Assembly (NCBI GenBank): GCA_003990745.1
Contig: RBNI01004022.1
Coordinates: 1 to 14,777, forward strand
From: Jimgerdemannia flammicorona
Lineage: Eukaryota > Mucoromycota > Endogonomycetes > Endogonales > Endogonaceae
Direction: 5' to 3'
DNA: 14,777 nucleotides
In this document: piece by piece, positions 1 through 8,497 of the stretch
Position numbering within the stretch: the first letter of the stretch is position 1
Layout: every line of letters starts with the position of its first letter
Translations under genes and position numbers: made by a program
Notes under the pieces: model-generated
The model's input: only the letters and a program-made list of their open reading frames with translations
Database searches by the model: none
Told to the model about the DNA's origin: nothing

Positions 1-224
1 AAAAAAAAAAAAAATAAAAAAAAAAAAAAAAAAAAAAAAGAATAAATAATTAAATATATTAACTTTTGATAATTTTAATAAAAGATTTTTATAAATATAA
101 CAGCTGATACATATTTTATCTTCTATATCTTGGGAAACACTAGTGTACTATATACCAATAAAATAATATTAATGTTATTAAATTCAAAAATCTCAAAAAG
201 GACTTTTAAAAACTATTAATAGAG

Positions 225-276
<52 letters not shown>

Positions 277-1044
277 TAACTTATATATATCTTACTATAT
301 AAGAGACTAGGTATTTCTATTTACCATTCAAACTAAAAATTATCTTCATCATTAGTATGAGTCTTTATAATTAATCACTTTTGAAATTCTGAACATCATC
401 TATTGATAATTAGAATAAAATAATATTAATAACTTTAAATATATTTTATATAAAATATATAAAAATATATTTATAACTTTCTAATCTTAGCATATTTATA
501 AAGAGATCTTCATCTTAAAATATATATTAAATGATTATAATTTGATTATATCTATATTTTATAAATACTACTCATCTAGTTCCTTTAATATCACTCTAAG
601 CTATCTCTTTAAATTTTAGAGTTTGAATATCAAGATTGATATTAGTATCAAAATATATAGATTTCTAAATAGAGTTTTTAAAAATAAAATATAATTAATA
701 AAGATATTATAATAATAATTAAAAATAATATAATATAATACTAATTGATATACTACTTATATTGGAGAGGTTAAAGAATTTTCTATTATATCAGGAGCAT
801 AGAGTAGTGGTCTATTATTATTGATATATCTAACAGAGATTATATTCTGATACTGAGTAATATTATATCCTTCATAAATATATTTACTAGTACCATATTT
901 GCAATAATTTGAAAAAGAGAGACTTTTAATTATAGTACTAGATATTGTCTAGATATATATACAAATAGACTTATCAGTAAATAAAATAGGAAAAAAATAA
1001 AAATAGTTGAAATTTTCAGACATAATATAATATCTATAAATAAA
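1..1044. other. AT-rich gene-free stretch with A-runs
   Basis: The sequence is almost entirely A and T, contains no CpG, and I see no plausible coding exon on either strand. It opens with an A-run (1-39, broken by one T and ending at a G). The rest is AT-rich decayed DNA typical of the transposon-derived compartments of filamentous ascomycetes. No recognisable transposon protein remains. Confidence 0.7.
227..275. repeat. (TAA)n microsatellite
   Basis: About 16 uninterrupted TAA units lie in the AT-rich block. This is a simple repeat, likely length-polymorphic, with no sign of function. Confidence 0.95.
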
Positions 1045-1370
1045 AACTATCATTAAGACTAATAGCTAGATATAATAAAAATTCTATATTAATATAACAA
1101 AGAAAGAGAAGAAATACTATTATTGAAATATGATGAAAATAGAATACATATAAATGAAAGATAAAGGAAGAGATTTCATCATTGAGGCTGATAGCTAGAT
1201 ATAATAGAAATCCGATTAAATGAAAAAAGGAGAGAGAAAGAAAGAAAACTATCATAGATATATAATGGAATATCTATGGGAGGGGGGGGCTCCCCTATGG
1301 AGATTGAGTAGTGGAAGAAGGTAATGTAAATTTATGTATAGACTGGTAATAAATGGTAAGTTCAAGTGAC

Positions 1371-1449
<79 letters not shown>

Positions 1450-1800
1450 ATAAATAAAGAAAGAAGAGAGGGATCCCATCATCAAGACTGATGGCCAGAC
1501 TTAATAGAACACCCATGAATGAAAAAGAAAGAGAGAGAAGAGAGTAACTATTATTAAGACTAATAGCCAGATATAATAGATAACCTATAAATAAAAGAAG
1601 AAGGAAGAGATTCCATCATCAAGACTAATAGTTAGATATAATAAAAATCTCATATAAATGAAAGAAGGGAGAGATTTCATCATCAAGACTAATAGTCAAA
1701 TATAATATAATATCTATAAATTACAAAGAAAGAGAGAAAGTGAGTAACTATCATTAATATCAATAACTAGATATAATAGAATACTATAAATGGAAAAATG
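1045..1800. repeat. degenerate tandem array, unit about 65-72 bp
   Basis: A diverged unit recurs in the same orientation. Its core reads roughly ATCATCAAGACTAATAGC, followed by CAGATATAATAGAA, then a spacer and a purine-rich GAAAGAAAGAGAGA stretch. Recognisable cores begin near 1051, 1122, 1181, 1248, 1480, 1552, 1617, 1681 and 1751. Neighbouring copies are spaced about 59 to 72 bp. The array is interrupted between about 1290 and 1450 by a G-rich segment and a long A-run. It is strongly purine-biased on the + strand. Open frames on the minus strand (repeated LYLAISLND-like peptides) are by-products of the repeat rather than a gene. The origin is unknown; it may be a decayed minisatellite. Confidence 0.75.
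1374..1446. repeat. homopolymer A tract, 73 bp
   Basis: This is an uninterrupted run of 73 A inside the degenerate tandem array. The length may be inexact because long homopolymers assemble poorly. It could be a retroelement tail, a slippage expansion or an assembly artefact; the flanks do not decide which. Confidence 0.9.
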
Positions 1801-3062
1801 GGGATAAGAGGGTAAACAGTAGAAGAAAGAGGTATAATAGAAGTTCAGAGAGAACTGGAAGGATCAACAAGAGGGATAAAGCCCAAGCCAAGATCAAAGG
1901 AACAGAGAGGTTAGAGAAGGCAAGAGATAATGACAGATAAAGAATAGATTAGAAATTGTATCTGTTGTTTAATGCTATACAAAAGAATATTCTTTATATA
2001 TAAATATAAAGTTCTAAAAAGGAATAACATACTATAATATAGAGATAACTAGATTAAGAACCTCATATTATATGAAGATAAGAGAGAAGCCAAACCCATA
2101 GTAAGCAGAAAAATCAGAAATAAAATATATCTAAATTGAGATTAAAAAACATCTATAAACTCTTGGAGAGATCAGTTTGAGTGAGGGGTGAGGTCAAGCA
2201 GAGTGAGCTGTAGTAAGTCTGAGTTAAAGTCAAGAGGTCATAGATAGAGGAGGAGAGCAGAGTGAAAACTAAGATCTCAGAGTGAGAGCAAGACCCTGAA
2301 GAGGCAGGATGTTTTTTAATCTTCTCTAGCAAAGCTAGAGGTATTCAAAGGTAATAAAAATATAAAATGAAAGTAATGGATAAGTGAAGAAATAGAAGAA
2401 AGGTATGAATAAGCAATAAGAGAATACTGAAGTAGAAATGACAGTCTATTACATAAAAGAGTAGAGCACAGGATGCCTCTTTCTCTACTATATTACTGAT
2501 TATAAGATTTGGTAGGTAATCTTCTGAGTCTCTTTTCTTCTATTATTATCCTCTTTATCTTGGGTTGGTTTACTATATCTATATGGATATAGTGAGTAGA
2601 AGGTAATAGTGATGAGTTGTCTTTTTATAGGTCTCAGATCAGTGTCTTCTCTACTTTTTTATAGTTTCTGATGCCTTTGGCTACATCTAGAGTGTATTTA
2701 TTTTGGTGCAGTACCTTCTTCTTTTTGCTATTATCAATAAGATATTGTCTGATATGTTATAGACTATATATGAAGTCAGCCATCCTTGGGTGTCAAGTAC
2801 TAGTAAGACTATCTGCAGATCTCCAGTATCTATAGTGGGGCCCTCTGAGCTTTAGTGAGCTTCTCAGTGAGCATAGTTCTGATATAGATAACTGCTTTTC
2901 AGGTAGAGTCAGGATGAGAGAAGAGAGGGCCATCATAGATAAGCAGAAGGGCAATAATAGTGGACTAGTAGAGTGCTAGGCTGGGGTAATCATTGGGGCT
3001 GGCAAGTCTTAAAGTAATTACTTCTCTTTCTATCTAAATACTAGTAATGATTAGTTCTCCTA
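1801..3062. other. CpG-free decayed DNA without a gene
   Basis: Composition is less extreme than in the flanks, and C and G are common, yet no CpG occurs. Stop codons interrupt every frame and I recognise no protein family. The first half is purine-rich on the + strand. It reads like an old repeat that lost CpG by C-to-T transitions, but I could not identify retrotransposon reverse transcriptase or integrase motifs. Confidence 0.6.
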
Positions 3063-3064
3063 TA

Positions 3065-3803
3065 CAGTATGTTCCAAAACTGAACCAATGTTTTATTAAA
3101 TTCTATATTTTAATTATTTAAATAAAAATACTCTAAATAAATATATTTTATATTATAATATATTATAGTTTTATATTAGAGATATTTAAAAACATTAAAT
3201 TTATTATTTTTAAATTTTTATTTTATTTTTAAAAAAAAATTCTAAAAAAAAAAAATTATTGGTTCAGTTTTAGAACCAAATTATGTATTTATAAATATTC
3301 TTTATTTAATAGATAGATAATAAATTGAGATATATATTTAAAACTTATTATAATTATTCTTTTAATATTTCTCTATAATTCCATATAATTTATTTTTTAA
3401 AATCTTATTTATTTTATCTTTTAAAAAAATAATAAAAAAATTCATTTTAAATATATATAAATATATATAATATATTATTAATATACTGAATTCAAACATT
3501 AAAGAAATGATATTTTATCCAAAGAAGGCTATTTAAGTATACTTTCTACTCATAATAAATTACAATTTATTTATTAAATAGATTAGTTATAGTTTGAAAT
3601 TATATAAATTACTAGAGTATTAAATATATATATAAAAATAATAGGAGAATAAATAGATACTATACAGAAAATACTGATATTAGGTAACTAGAAGTATATA
3701 GTATCCCCTAATAAAACAAAAATCAATTATTTTGGATTCTGCACATAACATCTGCCTTTTTCTGTCATCTTCGAATTTTACGTCAATCGATATCACGTGA
3801 CTT
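3065..3803 (+). repeat. left arm of the large inverted repeat
   Basis: It pairs with 3921-4572. Long blocks match by eye with scattered transitions. The left arm has about 45 extra bp near 3364-3410 and smaller indels. An internal inverted copy of the terminal motif lies at about 3258-3279 (ATTGGTTCAGTTTTAGAACC), so the outer 210 bp of the arm is itself a small palindromic unit. Confidence 0.85.
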
Positions 3804-3920
3804 TTCCACATTGGAAACTACTTTAAATTGACTACAAATACTCAAATAATATATTATTATTATTTCAAATATCTAAGATACTATAAAATCGAATCAAAGA
3901 TATGAAATATCACTTAATGC

Positions 3921-4572
3921 AAGTCACCTGATATTAATTGACATAAAATTCGAAGATGACAGAAAAAGGCAGATGTCCTATGCAGAATCCAAAATAATTG
4001 ATTTTTGTTTTATTAGAAGATACTATATACTTCTAGTTACCTAATATCAGTAGTATTTATTTATTCTCCTATTATTCTTATATATATATAATACTCTAGT
4101 AATTTATATAATTTCAAACTATAATTAATCTATTTAATAAATAAATTATAATTTATTATGAGTAGAAAATATACTTAAATAGCCTTCTTTGGACAAAATA
4201 TCATTGCTTTAATGTTTGAATTCAGTATATTAATAATATATTATATATTTATATATATTTAAAAAGAGTTTTTTTATTATTTTTTTAAAAGATAAAATAA
4301 AAAAAGAATAATTATAATAAGTTTTAAATATATATCTCAATTTATTGTCTATCTATTAAATAAAGAATATTTATAAATAATTTGGTTCCAAAACCAAACC
4401 AATAAATTAAGATAAAATAAAAATTTAAAAATAATAAATTTAATATTTTTAAATATCTCTAATATAAAACTATAATATATTATAATATAAAAATATTTAT
4501 TTAGAGTATTTTTATTTAAATAATTAAAATATAAAATTTAATAAAACATTGGTTTAGTTTTGGAATATACTA
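3921..4572 (-). repeat. right arm of the large inverted repeat
   Basis: This is the reverse complement of the left arm. It carries the matching internal motif at about 4382-4406 (TTTGGTTCCAAAACCAAACC) and the outer terminus ending GGAATATACTA before the flanking TA at 4573-4574. Several left-arm CpGs appear here as TpG or TpA. That shows C-to-T decay since the arms were identical, greater in this arm. Confidence 0.85.
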
Positions 4573-4574
4573 TA

Positions 4575-4939
4575 ATGGTAGAGATTAGTATTATATCAAA
4601 TATGTCCAGTTTAACTATGGGTTTTTGTGAGCTATAAAGTTATGTTAATTTTGAAATCATCTTAGTTGAGCCCCCAAATATAATCCACCCAGCTCAATAG
4701 AGACAAATTATAAGGTTGGAGGTTGGTGTAATTTGGCTTAAGCCCTTAGTTACTTTGTTAAAAAGCAATAAAATATTCTATAATTCCTGAAGTCTATAGT
4801 GTTTAGTGATATAATAATCAAGTCTAGATACAGTGATTGATTTGTATATTAATTTTCTTATTAGGATGGGTTCTTGGGTGTAAGTAGTGGTTTGTATAGT
4901 ATAGATAGTCTGGTAATTTAGTGGTTTTCTTATATGATT
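4575..4939. other. AT-rich stretch, nothing recognised
   Basis: This CpG-free DNA lies between the fold-back element and the first minisatellite. A short open frame on the minus strand (4778-4966) has low complexity and no family resemblance; I do not regard it as a gene. Confidence 0.6.
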
Positions 4940-4996
4940 TCTATATAATGATCTCCTATATAGCATAATAATCTCTATATAGTGTAATGATCTCCA
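4940..4996. repeat. short tandem repeat, about 20 bp unit, 3 copies
   Basis: Three diverged units share the core ATGATCTCC / ATAATCTCT, beginning at 4948, 4968 and 4987, and are separated by TATATAG-type spacers. Confidence 0.7.
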
Positions 4997-5136
4997 AAAG
5001 TATATAATTTCTGATATAACAGTCTTGGCAGAATTTCTTAATAAGTAGTGAATTAGTGAATAACTTAATTTAGTATAGATTCTTCCTAAATTAGTAGACT
5101 TTTTGAATAATAACTCAGATAATTCAGATGATACAG

Positions 5137-5208
5137 ATAACTTAATAACTTGGATAGTAGATAACTCAATAACTTGGAGGGTAAATAACTCAATAACTTG
5201 AATAATAC
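5137..5208. repeat. 24 bp minisatellite, 3 copies
   Basis: Three head-to-tail 24 bp units start at 5137, 5161 and 5185. Each begins ATAACTYAATAACTTG. Further related but diverged ATAACT/ATAATTCAGAT pieces lie just upstream, from about 5108. Confidence 0.85.
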
Positions 5209-5220
5209 AGATTTCTGGTA

Positions 5221-5435
5221 AAGTTATATTAAAGACTAGCTTTATTTATATTAAGTTATATCAATAGACTAACTTCACTGTGAAGTTATATCAGATAGAC
5301 TAGCTTTGTAATAAGAATTATAGCAGGCTCTCTGGAAATAATTCAAATAGTGAGCTCTTGGTAAAGTTGTATCAGAGACTGACTTCACTCAAAGTTATAT
5401 TAAGATAGACTGACTTTGTAGTAAGAGGACTTCAC
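5221..5435. repeat. degenerate tandem repeat, about 30 bp sub-units in a roughly 110 bp higher-order unit
   Basis: Units beginning AAGTTATAT (5221, 5253, 5283, 5392) and AAGTTGTAT (5364) each carry a GACTRRCTT element further in. Two shapes of the unit, ending in TTCACT or TTTGTARTAAG, alternate. Equivalent units are displaced by about 109-111 bp, which indicates a higher-order period. Confidence 0.7.
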
Positions 5436-5595
5436 AAATCCTTCAGACTTATCTAGTAAGTAAACCAAAATATGACAGACTTCTCAAAAGGTGGCTTATT
5501 TCATAAGTGGCAGATTTCCCTTCAAGGCAGTGAAGTTTTTTACTCAAACTTAGTAGTAAATCTTCAAGCTTTATAATAGAAAGAGAATCAAAGTA

Positions 5596-5848
5596 AAAAG
5601 GAAAGCTTTTTGCTTTTCTTTAACTTTTCAGACTCTTCTCTTCTGGCTTAGTCTGGTAAGTGTACCAATTAATCTTTATATCAGAAAGTGGACTGGAGTG
5701 GAAAAAGGAAGCTTTCTACTTTTCTTTGACTTTTCAGACTCTTCTCTTCTGGCTTAATCTGGTAAGCATACAAATCAATCTTTATATTGGAAAATGGACT
5801 GGAGTGGAAAAAAGAAGCTTTCTGCTTTTCTTTGACTTTTCAGACTGA
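5596..5848. repeat. 106 bp tandem repeat, about 2.4 copies
   Basis: Equivalent positions 5611, 5717 and 5823 give an exact 106 bp period. Each unit contains AAAAAGGAAGCTTTCT, then a CTTTTCTTTGACTTTTCAGACTC-like segment, and the copies differ by only a few bases. These copies are much better conserved than the other arrays in the block. Because 106 is not a multiple of three, the reading frame shifts between units, so this is not a protein repeat. The third copy stops after CAGACT at about 5846. Confidence 0.9.
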
Positions 5849-6253
5849 GGTTTATTCACTCTTGTCACTGGGGTATTTTATACAAGTTGGTTGCTATCTC
5901 AGTTGCTATCTGGGTAATTCTGTTATACTTATGTCGCTCGTCACAATATCATTTGGCAATTCGGCAGTCACAGTGAATGCAATTATTTTCAGATCAGACA
6001 ACCCAATCTCAATGTGCAATCGGAACAAACGGGCGAACAGACGTGTATTCTTCACCATTGACATTTCATGTATTTCCTATCCTGCCAATCCCCAAGTCGA
6101 GCGCAACAAATTTTTTCAACGACGTTGACACATGTATATACCATCCAAATACAATTTCATGCTGAAATTCGACGTAGTTTATTTATGGCGAACCATCCAA
6201 GTACTGGGCTACGTCAATATGTGAATAGAGAAGATGAACGATAATTCAAAAAG
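5849..6253. other. transition from AT-rich block to ordinary DNA
   Basis: CpG is absent up to 5934 and frequent from 5935 on. No exon, RNA gene or named repeat is evident. Part of the right side may be the 3' untranslated region of the minus-strand exon that ends at 6254. Confidence 0.55.
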
Positions 6254-6717
6254 TTAATTTTTGATAGGTAAGAACATTATGGGGTTCGCCTTGACTTCTT
6301 CTGCCGTCGGGGTAGCGACGAAGGCAACCAGCTGGTAAGCGGAAGCGGCCGTCGCGACCGTGGCCCACTTGGCTTGTTCCATGGGCATAGTCGTATACCA
6401 GACTTTGGCCATACCGGGCTGCAAATCGACATTCAGGAGTTTCTGGATGCCTTCAAGATCGGTCTTGAGTTTGGACCACGCGCCCTGTACCCTGCCCAGG
6501 CATTCCACGGCCTTGTCGATGAAGGCGTGCGTGTCACCAAACGAATACATGACGTGTTCGTAGGTCTGAACGAAGTGGACAGCCTTGTCCTTCTTTTCGG
6601 TTTCTTGCTTAAGCTCTGCTTGCTTGGCGTTGCGGTCCTTGAGGGCCTGCGTTGCCTTGGAGCCATAGATGCCAGCGGCAATGGGAGCGGCGATCCAGCC
6701 GAAAATAGGGACGCCCA
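6254..6717 (-). CDS. C-terminal exon of a probable alpha-helical pore-forming toxin-like protein; 5' part missing
   Basis: This single intact exon (about 154 codons, TAA at 6256-6254) begins with a hydrophobic Gly/Ala/Ile-rich stretch of about 16 residues (PIFGWIAAPIAAGIYGS). A Lys/Glu-rich amphipathic helix follows, then a segment (GRVQGAWSKLKTDLEGIQ) and a conserved-looking WATVATAASAY motif. This order resembles the C-terminal half of xenorhabdolysin A / Bacillus HBL-type helical pore formers, a family also scattered in fungi; the assignment is by eye. The exon starts at a good 3' splice site (pyrimidine tract ending AATAATAG, G at 6718, phase 1), so it was once downstream of other coding sequence. 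REG1 on the same strand stops at 6992, and a poly-A tract fills 6787-6870, so the N-terminal half of the family (usually 300-400 aa in total) cannot fit. A tiny leading exon between 6871 and 6991 cannot be excluded. The most likely reading is a truncated gene relic. Confidence 0.5.
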
Positions 6718-6786
6718 CTATTATTGAAAAAGAAAAGAATAATGCATGATATCAACCAAAGCCAAATGAGTAAAGTGCAAAGGGGG
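6718..6786 (-). other. intron remnant with 3' splice site upstream of the pore-forming-type exon
   Basis: On the minus strand this reads TTTACTCAT (a CTNAY-like branch site) and then a T-rich tract (ATTCTTTTCTTTTTCAATAATAG) directly before the exon. These are normal fungal splice signals, so the exon boundary is credible although the upstream exon is not identifiable. Confidence 0.6.
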
Positions 6787-6836
<50 letters not shown>

Positions 6837-6842
6837 AAAAGG

Positions 6843-6870
<28 letters not shown>
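6787..6870. repeat. near-homopolymer A tract (A48, G A5 GG, A28)
   Basis: The tract is preceded by GGGGG at 6782-6786. On the minus strand it is a T-tract upstream of the 3' splice site of the truncated exon. It marks the probable breakpoint of that gene. It may be a retroelement tail, slippage, or an assembly weakness. Confidence 0.9.
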
Positions 6871-6873
<3 letters not shown>

Positions 6874-6991
6874 AAAACTGCAGCGCAATTCCGGCAAAAT
6901 GGATATAAGCAGAAGTATGTACAATTGTAAAAACATAGTGAGGAGGCGAGGATTAAAAGATTCGAGAATTCATATGACAAAGACATGCCGC

Positions 6992-8300
6992 TCAATAGAA
7001 CACGCCGCTATTAAACACCAAGGACGATGCCCAATGCACGACATTCGTAACGATGTTAATAGCCGTTCCAGTCAACCCGCCTGTGGATGAATGGAAATCC
7101 GTCGGATCGCCCTTGGCAGCGTTCTCGGTGGGGGTGTCTGGTGGCGTACTTGGGGCTGAAGAAGCCGCGGATGCGGACGATGAGGGGCTAAAGAAATAAT
7201 CTTCGTCGTCGTCGTCGTCTCCCCAGGCAACTGTCGACTGGAGTATGTCCACATCGTCATCGTACATATTCGTTCCGGAGTTCCAATTAGAACTAGACTG
7301 GCTGTAGACGTCCTCTGTGGAATACGATCGTCTTGCAGTCCGCGAGGATTTCTGGCCACGGCGCCGGTTGCCGCCGCGTGGCGAATCGGAGAGTTTTAGT
7401 CGCGTTGGCTCCAATTTGACGATGGAGGTGGTACGCTTGGGACAAATGTTCATAATGATAGCATCGTCGTCGCTGCTTTCTTCTTCCACGTCGTCCTCGT
7501 CTGAAACAGCTATGCACTGTTCCACGGAATCGTTGAATCGCAGAGTCGGCTGTCGGTGGGCATTGATGACGTCCTTGGAGGCGGTCAAGCCTTCCTCTTG
7601 GAGGGAGCTGTCCGATGGACTTTTAAAGAGGCCTCCTGACGACGGCGAGCGCAAAATGTCAGAAAGGGACTTTTTCTTGAGCGCCGGCTTGAGCCCCATA
7701 TTGGCCTTCATTAAGCCGAGTTTATCGAACGTAGACGCCTGTTTCGGCTCAGAATATTTGTCGATCTTTTTTGGCATGGTGTGCAAGGGCCCGTAGAGCC
7801 ATGTAACATCGCTATCCTTAAGCCTGTGTGCGATAGAGAATTAAGTTGCGTGTTATTATTATTATTCTTTTCCGGTGACATGCGCCACTTAGCGCAGCAC
7901 AACCCAATTTGTACAAGCGTACGCAGCTCCTGCAGTGAAACAAAGAAAACACATACCAGTTGAGCATCTCCGGGCTAATGGTCTTCAAGCCGTTCTTCTT
8001 CTTCCACCACGTCCGCCATGACGCATTCTCAAGGCGAATGCCGTTCACGATATCTTTCTTCTGCTTTGTCATAACCTTCCAAGAGGCCGCCAGGTCCATC
8101 TCGTCAAAGTTGTACGAAAGGTAATCGACACAGATACCGGCGCCGAGCACAGCCGATAACTTGGGTGAGTCCATATCTTGGGGCACACCCTCGGCGTAGG
8201 ATCTGGAGAGGTGATGGTCAGCCTCGGCGTCGTCGTCGGAGTGAGTACTCCTGTGGCGGGATTTGCCGCTTGAGGCATGTATGGGTTGAGTTGACGGCAT
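6992..8300 (-). CDS. REG1-like protein phosphatase 1 regulatory subunit (DUF1752 family)
   Basis: Two exons, 8300-7957 and 7823-6992, are joined across a 133 bp intron (donor GTATGT, acceptor CACACAG), giving 391 aa. The split Trp codon joins EMLNW to LKDSDVTWLYGPL, restoring the DUF1752 signature. That domain (about residues 58-128) includes LENASWRTWWKKK, SPEMLNW and VTWLYGPL. Next comes a PP1-docking region (residues 208-221, TLRFNDSVEQCIAV) matching the RVxF-containing block of yeast Reg1/Hex2, then KLEPTRLK, acidic runs and a C-terminal TNVVHWASSLVFN helix. Reg1 brings phosphatase Glc7 to Snf1 in glucose repression; I infer the same role here. The start at 8300 has a good context (AAC before ATG). 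An in-frame upstream ATG at 8504 would add 68 residues, but they look like translated leader. The protein is short beside yeast Reg1 (about 1000 aa); the rest is low-complexity Ser/Asp-rich linker. Confidence 0.87.
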
Positions 8301-8467
8301 GTTCGCCGGTCGATGGTTGTGTGTGTTGAGTGGGGTGTGTATGGAGTGTTGTTGGAGCGAGGGGAAGGTGAAGATCAAGGTCGAGGAAAAGAGAGGAAGT
8401 GGTTGTGTGTCAAGAATAAGATAACAAAGGGGGCTTGAAATGGGGAGACAGGCAGGGTTCCCGGGCG

Positions 8468-8497
8468 AGGCGGGTCTCAAAAAAAAAAATCCCGCCT
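8468..8497. promoter_or_regulatory. GC-box hairpin around an A-run upstream of REG1
   Basis: AGGCGGG (8468-8474) and its reverse complement CCCGCCT (8491-8497) flank a 16 bp loop containing A11. It lies about 170-200 bp before the REG1 start. It may be a transcript hairpin or paired GC-box binding sites; no function is shown. Confidence 0.3.

Larger units (their letters stand above)
3065..4572. mobile_element. fold-back (long-TIR) non-autonomous element with Tc1/mariner-like termini
   Basis: A 1.5 kb near-palindrome consists of a left arm, a loop of about 117 bp, and a right arm that is the reverse complement of the left. Both ends match the IS630/Tc1/mariner pattern. The left end is TA followed by CAGTATGTTCCAAAACTGAA. 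The right end, read inward, is TA followed by TAGTATATTCCAAAACTAAA, which differs only by C/T and G/A transitions. The TA on each side fits the dinucleotide target duplication of this superfamily. No transposase reading frame is present, so the element would be non-autonomous. Arms of 650-740 bp are far longer than the family's usual TIRs and suggest either a fold-back derivative or two head-to-head copies. The core (3772-3952) holds six of the seven CpGs of the whole AT-rich block. Confidence 0.8.

Noticed and set aside
1275..1300. G9 tract with a partial palindrome (TATGGGAG...CTCCCCTA)
   Set aside because: The arms mismatch, and the G-run alone explains the apparent symmetry; there is no reason to call a terminator or quadruplex.
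1034..1485. Minus-strand open frames with repeated LYLAISLND-like peptides and a run of about 24 Phe
   Set aside because: They are translations of the degenerate tandem array and the A73 run, and are low in complexity with no start context.
2641..2860. Possible retrotransposon relic
   Set aside because: Some frames give short suggestive peptides, but I found no reverse transcriptase or integrase motif that I could defend.
5660..6165. Plus-strand open frames within and after the 106 bp repeat
   Set aside because: The 106 bp unit shifts frame at each copy, and the following frames have no family resemblance or splice structure; they are chance frames.
6360..6727. Plus-strand open frames opposite the pore-forming-type exon
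   Set aside because: They are shadows of the minus-strand exon, whose hydrophobic/amphipathic pattern and splice site are far more convincing.
7317..7796. Plus-strand open frame opposite REG1 exon 2
   Set aside because: It is a shadow frame produced by the Ser/Asp-rich codons of REG1.
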